Source: OLB6 sp964620125
GTDB lineage: Bacteria > Bacteroidota > Ignavibacteria > Kapaibacteriales > Kapaibacteriaceae
Direction: 5' to 3'
Assembly: GCA_964620125.1 (NCBI GenBank)
Contig: CAZUGQ010000014.1
Location: 5,797 to 69,796 of the forward strand
DNA: 64,000 bases
Shown: in pieces, positions 27,741-36,060 of the stretch
Position numbering within the stretch: position 1 is the stretch's first letter
Layout of the letters: each line of letters starts with the position of its first letter
Notes under the pieces: generated by a model
What the model was told of the DNA's origin: nothing
What the model saw: the letters and a program-made list of their open reading frames with translations, nothing else
The model's database searches: none
Program-made: the position numbers and the translations under genes

Positions 27741-28716
27741 CCTTAATAGCTCGCACGCCGGTGCTGCCTTTGTCTCTGCGATGCATGGTTACCCGAGCGG
27801 CGGCAACGATTTCACGCCACGTAAGTCCGAACTTCTCCATAAGCTCCTCCGGCTCCCCAGATCCACCAAAGGTGTCCTTGACGCCTACAAACTCTATGGG
27901 TACCGGTGCATTCTTGGCTGTGGTTTCTGCAACGGCTCCACCAAGGCCTGCATGCACCTGGTGCTCTTCTGCAGTCACTATGCAACCACAGTCCCTGGCA
28001 GCTTCCGTAATCGTTGCATGATCGAATGGTTTGATGGAAGGGGCATTGATAACGCGAGCCTGAATGCCATCCTTTGCAAGGTGTTCGGCAGCAGTAAGAG
28101 CCTCCCAAACCATTGCACCACAAGCCACAATGGCAACGTCGATACCGTCACGCAAAACATACGCCTTGCCGATTTCAAAGGGAGTTGCACTTGTTGTAAA
28201 CAGCGGAACGGGTGAACGCCCAAAGCGAATGTAGGCTGGTCCAACCATTTCCCCCATGGCAATGGTTGCCTTACGCGCCTCTTCGTAGTCACATGGTACA
28301 AGGAGCGTCATGTGCGGTAGCGTACGCAGAAAGGCTATCTCTTCAAGCACCTGATGTGTTGCTCCGTCGGGTCCGACGCTAATGCCAGCATGACCACCAC
28401 CAATCTTAACGTTCACTTCGTTGTAGCACACGCTAATGCGTAGCTGATCGGCATTTCGAAGGGCACAGAATGCACCGTACGATGCGAAGAACGGGATTTT
28501 GCCACTAAGGGCAAGTCCAGCCGCAATGGTTGTTGCATTCTGTTCGGCAATGCCGATGGAAAAGAAACGGTTGGGCCAGCGCTTTTGAAAAAGCGACGTC
28601 ATAACGGACCCGGTGATGTCGCCACCGAGAACCACAACATTGTCGTGTCGCTCACCAAGCTCCACCAAACCATCGCCGAATCCATGCCGAGTAGGCTTTT
28701 GTCCAAGCAGTTCCAT
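27721..28716 (-). CDS. Transketolase, C-terminal (pyrimidine-binding) subunit, 331 aa
   Basis: This is the second half of a split transketolase, which transfers two-carbon units in the pentose phosphate pathway. Motifs include GIAEQNATTIAAGLALSGKI (with the catalytic Glu of the thiamine-diphosphate pyrimidine site), SYGAFCALRNADQLR, and GAMVWEALTAAEHL. I chose the ATG at 28716, which overlaps the stop of the N subunit (TGATG) and has GGAGG 10 bases before it, rather than the upstream open codons. Split transketolases occur in several bacterial and archaeal lineages; the two parts must pair to be active. Confidence 0.93.
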   Translation of the reverse strand: MELLGQKPTRHGFGDGLVELGERHDNVVVLGGDITGSVMTSLFQKRWPNRFFSIGIAEQNATTIAAGLALSGKIPFFASYGAFCALRNADQLRISVCYNEVNVKIGGGHAGISVGPDGATHQVLEEIAFLRTLPHMTLLVPCDYEEARKATIAMGEMVGPAYIRFGRSPVPLFTTSATPFEIGKAYVLRDGIDVAIVACGAMVWEALTAAEHLAKDGIQARVINAPSIKPFDHATITEAARDCGCIVTAEEHQVHAGLGGAVAETTAKNAPVPIEFVGVKDTFGGSGEPEELMEKFGLTWREIVAAARVTMHRRDKGSTGVRAIKDVPDYA

Positions 28717-29606
28717 CAGGCCAATTCCTCCAGAGCTACGATTGCTTGTTCCATTGTGGGTGGTTTCCCGTGCCATTCAAACTTGTCGTTCATAAAGCTT
28801 ACACCATGGCCCATGTACGTTCTTGCGATGATTGCTGTGGGCTTTCCACTGCCCTGCGACTGGTTGGACAGAAAGTGGTCAAATCCACGGATCAGGTCGG
28901 CATAATCATGCCCGTCCACCACGATAGTGTCAAAGCCAAATGCCTTGCATTTGTCGTCAATCGGGTATACGTTCATCACGTCGGGCACGCGACCATCAAT
29001 CTGACAGTCGTTGTTGTCAATGATCCAGCAAAAGTTGTCAAGTTTGAAGTGTGCAGCCGCCATTGCGGCCTCCCACACGCTGCCTTCCTGCAGTTCGCCG
29101 TCGCCCGTTAGGGAGAAAACTCGGCGATCGTTTGCGTCAAGCAGCTTATCTGCCATGGCCATGCCAACAGCGATCGAGATGCCCTGCCCGAGTGAGCCGG
29201 ACGAGGTTTCGATGCCAGGCAGGTGCATATCGCGTCCGGGGTGACCCTGCAGCCGCGTGTTGAACTTGCGCAGCGTACCGAGCTCCTCCTTCGGGAAGCA
29301 CCCTGCATTGGCTAAGGTGCTATACAACACCGGAGCCATGTGCCCAGCAGAGAGAACAAACCTGTCCCTGCCGTTCCACTGCATATCGTCCGGTCGGTAG
29401 CGCATGACTCCGCCGAAGTAGAGCACGGCAAAGACGTCTGCCGACCCCAACGGTCCACCGGAGTGCCCGGATCCGGCGCGTACGAGCGATCGAATTATGT
29501 CTCTCCGTATCTCCTTGGCTATCTCCGCAAACTCCTCTGGAGCGCGCCGACCATTCGAAAAGGTTGTGGTGTTGAAGTCAAGCAATGTGCTTTCTACAGT
29601 ATCCAT
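28716..29606 (-). CDS. Transketolase, N-terminal (thiamine-diphosphate binding) subunit, 296 aa
   Basis: The thiamine-diphosphate motif GDGELQEGSVWEAAMAAAHFK...NN is present, as are GSGHSGGPLGSADV and LQGHPGRDMHLPGIETSSGSLGQG. It pairs with the adjacent C subunit. It is the first gene of a six-gene minus-strand operon. The leader has no Shine-Dalgarno sequence and instead contains a copy of the dispersed motif (AAAGCCCCCTACC) just before the ATG. A TACTTTTG -7 element lies 39 bases upstream of the start. The 198-base gap 29607-29804 to the divergent surface gene holds these signals and no gene. Confidence 0.93.
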   Translation of the reverse strand: MDTVESTLLDFNTTTFSNGRRAPEEFAEIAKEIRRDIIRSLVRAGSGHSGGPLGSADVFAVLYFGGVMRYRPDDMQWNGRDRFVLSAGHMAPVLYSTLANAGCFPKEELGTLRKFNTRLQGHPGRDMHLPGIETSSGSLGQGISIAVGMAMADKLLDANDRRVFSLTGDGELQEGSVWEAAMAAAHFKLDNFCWIIDNNDCQIDGRVPDVMNVYPIDDKCKAFGFDTIVVDGHDYADLIRGFDHFLSNQSQGSGKPTAIIARTYMGHGVSFMNDKFEWHGKPPTMEQAIVALEELA

Positions 29607-29644
29607 GCTTTGGTAGGGGGCTTTGGCAGGTGGAACGTGGGAGG

Positions 29645-29652
29645 CAAAAGTA
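29645..29652 (-). promoter_or_regulatory. Probable -7 element (TACTTTTG) of the transketolase operon
   Basis: TACTTTTG on the minus strand matches TAnnTTTG. The expected -33 TTG is not present at N20; only a CTT stands there. The predicted leader is about 35 bases. Confidence 0.5.
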
Positions 29653-29804
29653 CGAAGGTGTGTAACTCGGTGAAGTCCTTTTTGTTATACTGCACGTAGG
29701 CAAAGACTACCCTTTCACGGGGATAGGATTGTTGTGTGTATCCCTGCATGGATCGCAGCTCTGACGTTGAACAATAACCAGTAGTAGACCGGAGGAAGAC
29801 TCAC

Positions 29805-32800
29805 ATGACTCAACACTACGTTCGCGCATTCGGCATTGCTCTTGCTTTGGCTCTGTGTGCTGTTGTAGGAACGGCACAGAAGGTGGACAAGAATGTGCCC
29901 ATGCCACAGATCATCAACGGATCGGTTGGAACGGAATTCTGGATTGCCATCCCTCCGAATGAGCTTAGCTCTGGCTACCCTGCTTTGTCTCTAGACGTGC
30001 AGGTTGCATCAGCCTACGACACGGAAATTGAGGTATGGGACGCTGCTACCGAGACGTCGTATAAACGACAAATCAAGGCTGGAGAGATCAGGGTTCTGTC
30101 CGATGCCAATCGTGAAACGTTTTGGACGTGGGAAGTTCGTGAGTCAGAAACACCTGTGCGCAAGGCCATTCGCATCACGGCAAAGCACCCGATTTCTGTG
30201 TACGTGCTGAATGCCAAGTATCAGACGTCAGATGGTTACCTCGCCATCCCCTCTGTGGCCTTTGGGAAAAAGTATATCGCCACTTCGTACTACGACTTCG
30301 ATGAAAAGCTTCCCAACAGACAGTGGTATTCTGGGTTTCTGGTCATTGCCAAGGAAGACAACACTATCATCAACATCCGCCTGCGCGGTGAAGGACAAGG
30401 CCTGGCCACCACGAAGGGCGGTAAGAACATCGGAGACAGCTGGCAGGTAAGCCTGCAGCGGGGTGACGTATATGCCGTAATGGGCAATGGACTAACAAGA
30501 GGCGTATTTGACCTTACCGGTAGCGAAGTCACCAGTAACGTACCCGTGGGCTTCATTTCTTTTCATTCGCGCACAAGCATGCCCAACTTGCTTCAGAACG
30601 GCAATGGCAGGGATCACCTGTGTGAAATGACGCCACCGGTAGATACGTGGGGCAAACGATACGTTTCCGTTGAGTACATGCGGGCAGGAACAAACCCGAA
30701 TGGGAAAGGTGATGTGTTTCGGGTGATAGCTTCGCAGGACAACACGGCTTGGACGCTGAAATTTTATGACAAGACAACGAAACGGTTGCTTGGCAACTCC
30801 GGTGGTAAGCTGAACGCCGGACAGTTTGCTGACCTTGCCCAGAGCACAGTGCCAACAACGCTCACGCATGGATACAGCGTATGGGAAGCGGATAAACCAA
30901 TCTTCGTGATGCAGTATGCCTGCTCCGCGAATTTTGATGGCGATGATTTGCACGACCCATTCATGATCAACGTGGTGCCTCAGGAACAATTCATTCCTAA
31001 CACCATTTTTCAATCTCCAACGACGCCCGATTTTTCGATACACAAGCTTAACCTGATCGTTTGGGCCGACACTGCCGACCCTAACTACGTCGATAATCTA
31101 AAGTCACTGAAGATTGACGGGCAGACCGTGTGGGATCATCCCAAGAGTATCAACCCCACGCTCTTGAACAACCACATGGGGAAGAATCTTCACTGGGTGA
31201 CCATTGACTTTCAAAGCTCGGCAGCAGCCCATACCATCAGTGGTAATGGCAAGGTAAAGTTCGGTGGTTACATCTTTGGATTCGGGCAGGTGAACTCCTA
31301 TGGATGGCCTGCTGCGTCGGGATTCCGCCCAACTATCGCTGTTGACACATTGCCTCCGCTGTTAACCTTCACTGAAGATTGCGGCGATTTTGAGTTTGAG
31401 GCAACGGAACTCCGCAATATTCCAGATCCTCCGTTGCCCGAACCAAAAGACACTGACCAGGTTGAAACTGGCATCTACCTTATTGATACCGTATTTGGAG
31501 AAAACAACCGCAACTATCGACTTGTACACCTAACAAGTGAGCCACCAATAACACGGGACCCGCCCTTTTATCGCTACAAGTTCCGGTGGGAAGTAATTGA
31601 CAAAACCAAGGATGCGTATTGCGTGTTTGACGTTTACGATTGGGCCGGTAACTACACTCGCGATACCATCTGGTACTTTGCGCCCAAGCTTGAATTCATA
31701 CCACCAGTGTTGGACTTTGGGAAACTGCGGCTTGGTGGCAGCCGAACACTTCCATTGCAGATTTTCAACCGATCTGGCGAGACCATTCAGCTAACTACCT
31801 CTAACGTTCTGTTGGGCACCTATTTCCGTATTGTATCTGGCGGCTTACCACCAGTTGTTGATCTTGCCGATGGCCAGTCCATTACGCTGACCCTTGAATA
31901 CACAGGCACACGCGAAACATCGAATGTGCAATCCGACAAAGACAGGGACACGGTTGAGATCGTAACCACCTGCGCTCCCTTCCGACTTCCGATGATTGGA
32001 GTGGCTGCTATACCAAGAATCGAAGTTGATGACTTCGATGCCGGCGTAGTAGGGGTTAACCAACGTACCTGCAAGGGCACAGGTATCCGCGTACATAACC
32101 CAGGCTCCGACACCTTGGTTGTTTCCGCGATAACAGGCTTTGCAGGAACCAACTTTACTGTTTCGAATCCTACAACGCCTCCAGTGCCATTCATTGTACT
32201 GCCAGGTGGAACGGTGTTCGTTACTGAGATCTGCTACGAACGCAGTAGCGTTGGGCAAGACAGTATCGACGTGACGTTCGAGAATAATGGGGATGGACCA
32301 GACAGTATCTCCACATGGATCGGCGAAACTCAGAGTCCAGGACCGTTCATCAGCGGCTATGACTGGTTTCAACGGAGAGTAAACACGCTGCATCAAGGGC
32401 TTATCTACGTTAAAAACACGGGCAACCAGCCACTTACGCTCACCGACGTTACCTTCCTCGACGGAAGCAAGTACTACCCCGCAGGAAGTACAGATGCGAA
32501 CTTCGTTTTCAAGATCAACGGACTACTCTACAATGGCAACCCGGCAACAAATGTGTCGCTAGCTAATGGCGATTCCGTAACGGTTGTTGTGCAATTCCGT
32601 CCTGCAGCACGCCAGGTATACTCGGAAACCATTCGTCCTGTGTGGCTCGAAGCCGAAGCGGCAGAACGGACAGCCAAGCTGGAAGGTGTGGGGATCCTCC
32701 CTACAATCACCACGCAAGGTGCAACGATGACGTGTGCCGAAACCCCCGAAGGTGTAGGTGCAACGCGTGACTTGGTTATTACCAACGATGGCAACATGGA

Positions 32801-34190
32801 TCTTACCTGCAGCGTGCAGTTTGCTGCGGGAACTGATCCACAATGGCAATGGGGAGCACCGCCGCCACCTCCTACCTTTACCGTTTCACACATTCCAGGT
32901 TCGAATACGGTGCGCTTCCCGGTTGTATTTACTCGCGGAAATGGGAACAACGGAGGCAGTGCCCTCACCATCAACATTCTGCACGATGCGATCCCAGGGA
33001 ATGGCCTGGACACTGGAATCTCCTCGCCCGCAACGGCAACAGAAGAATTTACTGTAGGCGGGTGCACCGGACCAGATATCACTGTAACGAACATTGACTT
33101 CGGTAGACTCCTCGCAAACTGCGAAGCACCAACACAGGAGTTCGTAATTACCAACACTGGTGGTGGAACCACTGCACTGGAGATCCGTGATCTTCAGATC
33201 GTTGGTCCTGACGCAGCAGCCTTCCAGATCATCAACATCATTGATCCACTGGGAGCGCCAGCAACACTTCCGGTATTCGTGCCAGCACAGCTTTCCATCA
33301 GAGTTGTGGTTCGCTTCACCCCAACGGAACCAAATGCTGCACCGTGGGCTGATCGCACGTATAATGCTCGTGTTCATGTGCGCAACTACGAAGAAGGGGA
33401 TCAGAACGAGCTTCGTCCGGACACGTATGCCGAGCTCACAGGGGTTGGCTTCGTGTTACCTTTCTCGTTTGCCTTGACCAACAACAAGAGCGGTCAGACG
33501 GTAAACCCCGAGACAGACTCTGACATAACATTCGCAGTTGCTGGAGACGCTCAGCAATGGGCTCGGGCTGGAGTTACACAATTCACAGCCGACGTGATCT
33601 ACGAAACCCTTTCATTCAGCTATACCCCGGGGTCAGTCACTAAAGGTGCTCTACCAGCTGACTGGACGATTAGCGAACCCGTCCGCACACAAATTGACAA
33701 CGTGCGGTCGCGCCTAAGCTTCACAGCAAGTGGCACTACTCCGATTCCAGGAAATGGAACACTCTTCACTTTCCGCGGCACACTTCTCCTTGGCCCGAAC
33801 TTCGACCAAGCACAAAATCTCGAGGTTGACCTAAAGCGTCCATGCCTGATAGTGTCTACCACCGGCTCTACCACAGAAATTGTGAATTGTGCTCTTACCA
33901 AACGAGTCATCTCGTTGGGTTCTGCCCAATTCTCTCTAAAACCGCCAACGCCAAACCCCGCTTCGTCCGATGTGGTTCACTTGGACTTTGGAATAGGCAT
34001 TCAAGCTCCGGCACGGATCGATGTGGTGAGCACCAGTGGCGACGTAGTGGCTACCCTCGTGAATTCACGCCTGGACGACGGTGAATACAGCCTGTCCTTC
34101 CCAGCCTCGTCCCTACCAAACGGAACCTACTTCATTCGCCTCACCTGTGCCGACTATTCTGCTAGCCAGAGACTGGTTGTTTCCCAGTAA
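29805..34190 (+). CDS. Large T9SS-exported surface protein with IgGFc-binding-like N-terminus, 1,461 aa
   Basis: GGAGG precedes the ATG, and a signal peptide ends GTAQ. Residues ~35-530 contain GTEFWIAIPPNE, KHPISVYVLNAKYQTSDGYLAIPS, GDVYAVMGNG and a DTWGKRYVSVEY segment, which resemble IgGFc-binding-protein N-terminal modules. Residues ~650-1250 hold several choice-of-anchor D/Hydin-like immunoglobulin repeats (LDFGKLRLGGSRTLPLQIFN, VDDFDAGVVGVNQRTCKGTG, IDFGRLLANCEAPTQEFVITN). The last ~85 residues are a T9SS C-terminal domain (PPTPNPASSDVVHLDFG, LPNGTYFIRL, QRLVVSQ). It is probably secreted and attached to the cell surface; the ligand is unknown. A GC hairpin terminator follows the stop. 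Confidence 0.85.
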   Translation: MTQHYVRAFGIALALALCAVVGTAQKVDKNVPMPQIINGSVGTEFWIAIPPNELSSGYPALSLDVQVASAYDTEIEVWDAATETSYKRQIKAGEIRVLSDANRETFWTWEVRESETPVRKAIRITAKHPISVYVLNAKYQTSDGYLAIPSVAFGKKYIATSYYDFDEKLPNRQWYSGFLVIAKEDNTIINIRLRGEGQGLATTKGGKNIGDSWQVSLQRGDVYAVMGNGLTRGVFDLTGSEVTSNVPVGFISFHSRTSMPNLLQNGNGRDHLCEMTPPVDTWGKRYVSVEYMRAGTNPNGKGDVFRVIASQDNTAWTLKFYDKTTKRLLGNSGGKLNAGQFADLAQSTVPTTLTHGYSVWEADKPIFVMQYACSANFDGDDLHDPFMINVVPQEQFIPNTIFQSPTTPDFSIHKLNLIVWADTADPNYVDNLKSLKIDGQTVWDHPKSINPTLLNNHMGKNLHWVTIDFQSSAAAHTISGNGKVKFGGYIFGFGQVNSYGWPAASGFRPTIAVDTLPPLLTFTEDCGDFEFEATELRNIPDPPLPEPKDTDQVETGIYLIDTVFGENNRNYRLVHLTSEPPITRDPPFYRYKFRWEVIDKTKDAYCVFDVYDWAGNYTRDTIWYFAPKLEFIPPVLDFGKLRLGGSRTLPLQIFNRSGETIQLTTSNVLLGTYFRIVSGGLPPVVDLADGQSITLTLEYTGTRETSNVQSDKDRDTVEIVTTCAPFRLPMIGVAAIPRIEVDDFDAGVVGVNQRTCKGTGIRVHNPGSDTLVVSAITGFAGTNFTVSNPTTPPVPFIVLPGGTVFVTEICYERSSVGQDSIDVTFENNGDGPDSISTWIGETQSPGPFISGYDWFQRRVNTLHQGLIYVKNTGNQPLTLTDVTFLDGSKYYPAGSTDANFVFKINGLLYNGNPATNVSLANGDSVTVVVQFRPAARQVYSETIRPVWLEAEAAERTAKLEGVGILPTITTQGATMTCAETPEGVGATRDLVITNDGNMDLTCSVQFAAGTDPQWQWGAPPPPPTFTVSHIPGSNTVRFPVVFTRGNGNNGGSALTINILHDAIPGNGLDTGISSPATATEEFTVGGCTGPDITVTNIDFGRLLANCEAPTQEFVITNTGGGTTALEIRDLQIVGPDAAAFQIINIIDPLGAPATLPVFVPAQLSIRVVVRFTPTEPNAAPWADRTYNARVHVRNYEEGDQNELRPDTYAELTGVGFVLPFSFALTNNKSGQTVNPETDSDITFAVAGDAQQWARAGVTQFTADVIYETLSFSYTPGSVTKGALPADWTISEPVRTQIDNVRSRLSFTASGTTPIPGNGTLFTFRGTLLLGPNFDQAQNLEVDLKRPCLIVSTTGSTTEIVNCALTKRVISLGSAQFSLKPPTPNPASSDVVHLDFGIGIQAPARIDVVSTSGDVVATLVNSRLDDGEYSLSFPASSLPNGTYFIRLTCADYSASQRLVVSQ

Positions 34191-34214
34191 TCTGGCACGA
34201 CCATTGACTCAACC

Positions 34215-34248
34215 AGGGGCCCGCATCGCCGGGCCCCTTCCGTTTTCT
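34215..34248 (+). terminator. Rho-independent terminator after the surface-protein gene
   Basis: AGGGGCCCG (34215-34223) and CGGGCCCCT (34230-34238) form a perfect 9-bp stem with a 6-base loop, followed by TCCGTTTTCT. It lies 25 bases after the stop at 34190. The remaining gap to 34345 holds a promoter and no gene. Confidence 0.8.
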
Positions 34249-34292
34249 AAGAGGGTGTTGTTGGGCACGGAATGGCAATGCCAACGTTTGGG

Positions 34293-34323
34293 TTGCACGC
34301 TACAGGCCTTCTACATACTTTTG
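34293..34323 (+). promoter_or_regulatory. Bacteroidota-type promoter for the small T9SS-tail gene
   Basis: TTG (34293-34295), a 20-base spacer and TACTTTTG (34316-34323) match the consensus. The predicted start of transcription falls about 15-20 bases before the ATG at 34345. Confidence 0.7.
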
Positions 34324-34344
34324 TCATGGCAACATGCATCTAGC

Positions 34345-34851
34345 ATGCAAAGAAAGCTGCATCATATCGCTCGGCCAGTGCTGGCCACCTTTTTCACGGT
34401 TGTGTTCCTCATGATCGCGGCGGGAGAGGTGTTTGCTGATAAGAGTCGGAAAGCCCCTTCCAAAACATCGTCCGTGCCAGCAACACTCACATCACCTGCA
34501 CTTACCGCTGCCGAGGTTGTTGTAAACGCCATGGGCCAAAGGGCAGCAACAAAGTCCGCCAAGGTGAATGTTGCCAACGACACGTCCAAGACGGAGAGCC
34601 GCATCATCTCTGTAAGAGCCACACCCGATGTTCTGCAGGCGAAGGTTGATTTGGCAACAGACCAACAGCAAGTGGATCTGGCCATCTTCAACATGCTTGG
34701 CAAGAGGATGACTGACGTGTATCGTGGCCCTGCTTCCAAGGGTGAGCACGAGTACACCACCTCGATCTCCGATCTGCCCGAAGGCGTGTACATCTGTATT
34801 CTGCAAGGCTCCAACTTCCGTCGTGCCGAGAAGTTCTACCTGAGCCGTTAG
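34345..34851 (+). CDS. Minimal exported protein: signal peptide, linker and T9SS-type tail, 168 aa
   Basis: The ATG at 34345 starts a signal sequence (MQRKLHHIARPVLATFFTVV..., cleaved near VFA); upstream in-frame codons belong to the preceding gene's region and were rejected. Residues ~32-85 are a low-complexity Ala/Thr/Ser/Lys linker. Residues ~88-168 resemble a T9SS C-terminal domain (VDLAIFNMLGKRMTDVY, ISDLPEGVYICILQG, RAEKFYLSR). There is no other domain, so the sorting domain is nearly the whole mature protein. The function is unknown. Its own promoter and the preceding terminator separate it from the 1,461-aa gene. It is 24 bases from the next gene. Confidence 0.75.
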   Translation: MQRKLHHIARPVLATFFTVVFLMIAAGEVFADKSRKAPSKTSSVPATLTSPALTAAEVVVNAMGQRAATKSAKVNVANDTSKTESRIISVRATPDVLQAKVDLATDQQQVDLAIFNMLGKRMTDVYRGPASKGEHEYTTSISDLPEGVYICILQGSNFRRAEKFYLSR

Positions 34852-34875
34852 GCAGCACCACTTTTTCAGGTTTAC

Positions 34876-36009
34876 GTGAAATTCTCCACCAAGGCCATTC
34901 ATGTTGGTCAGGAGCCGGATCAGCTTACCGGTTCCGTAACGGTTCCTATCTACCAAACGTCTACCTACGCACAGGAAGCTATCGACAAGCATAAGGGTTG
35001 GGAATACGCGCGGACGCAGAACCCCACCCGGTCTCGCTGGGAGCGCAACCTTGCTGCGATGGAAGGGGGCTTGGATGCAGCAGCCTTTGCAAGTGGATCC
35101 GCAGCCATCGATGCCGTGATGCGCCTACTGAATGCCGGAGATCATGTAATCATGGCCGAAGACATGTACGGCGGAACCTACCGGCTTGCCACCAAAGTGC
35201 TTGAGCGATTCGGGTTGAGTTTCTCGTTTGTAGACATGCGAGATGTACAGAACGTACGCACTGCAGTGCGTACGAACACTCGCATGATCTATTCGGAAAC
35301 CCCTACAAATCCGATGATGACGATCACTGATCTCGCAGCAATAGCGGCTCTTGCAACCGAGATCGGTGCCCTGTTTGTTGTAGACAATACGTTTGCCTCC
35401 CCATTTCTGCAACGCCCCCATGAGTTCGGAGCACACATCGTAGTACACAGCGCAACCAAATATCTTGGTGGGCATAGTGATCTTGTGCACGGCATCGTTA
35501 GTACCAACAATTCCGCAATCGCTGAACAACTGCACTTCATCCAAAATGCTGTAGGTGCCGTACCCGGGCCATTCGAATGCTGGCTGTGCTTACGATCAGC
35601 ATCCACCCTGCACCTACGCATGGAGCGCCACTGTGCAAACGCTCAGGCTATTGCAGAGTGGTTATCCGCAAGGACCGATATACCTGCCGTTCATTACCCA
35701 GGTCTAACAACTCACCCACAGCATGCCCTGGCTGCTCGGCAGATGGATGGGTTCGGGGGCATGATCAGTGTTGAACTTGGTTCGCTGGAACGTGCCATGG
35801 ACTTTACGTCGAGAGTAAAACTCTTCGTACTTGCCGAAAGCCTAGGAGGTGTAGAATCCCTGATCTGCCATCCTGTAAGCATGACGCATGGTAGCGTTCC
35901 CGCCGAACAACGAGAGCGCCTTGGCATCACCAGTGGGCTTGTTCGGCTCAGCGTTGGAGTCGAAGATCTTGGCGACCTTCTGGCCGACCTTGATCAGGCA
36001 CTCTCCTAA
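34876..36009 (+). CDS. Trans-sulphuration PLP enzyme (cystathionine gamma-synthase/lyase family)
   Basis: This 377-aa protein has the Cys/Met-metabolism PLP fold: STKAIHVGQEPDQLTGSVTVPIYQTSTY, EYARTQNPTRSRWERNLAAMEGG, YGGTYRL, VVDNTFASPFLQRP, the PLP-lysine motif VVHSATKYLGGHSDLVHG, and ESLGGVESLICHPVSMTH. The start is GTG with CAGG upstream. It may make or break cystathionine, or be a methionine gamma-lyase; sequence alone does not decide between these. It acts in the cytoplasm. It follows a T9SS-tail gene by 24 bases, probably without functional meaning. Confidence 0.9.
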   Translation: MKFSTKAIHVGQEPDQLTGSVTVPIYQTSTYAQEAIDKHKGWEYARTQNPTRSRWERNLAAMEGGLDAAAFASGSAAIDAVMRLLNAGDHVIMAEDMYGGTYRLATKVLERFGLSFSFVDMRDVQNVRTAVRTNTRMIYSETPTNPMMTITDLAAIAALATEIGALFVVDNTFASPFLQRPHEFGAHIVVHSATKYLGGHSDLVHGIVSTNNSAIAEQLHFIQNAVGAVPGPFECWLCLRSASTLHLRMERHCANAQAIAEWLSARTDIPAVHYPGLTTHPQHALAARQMDGFGGMISVELGSLERAMDFTSRVKLFVLAESLGGVESLICHPVSMTHGSVPAEQRERLGITSGLVRLSVGVEDLGDLLADLDQALS

Positions 36010-36060
36010 GCTGGTTCATGCCACACATAGTCCCAAGAACACTGCCAGAATCAGTTGCGA

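Noticed and set aside
34081..34344. N-terminal extension of the small T9SS-tail protein
   Set aside because: The added codons cross the preceding gene's end and a terminator, and would bury the signal peptide. The promoter at 34293-34323 lies after the extended start.
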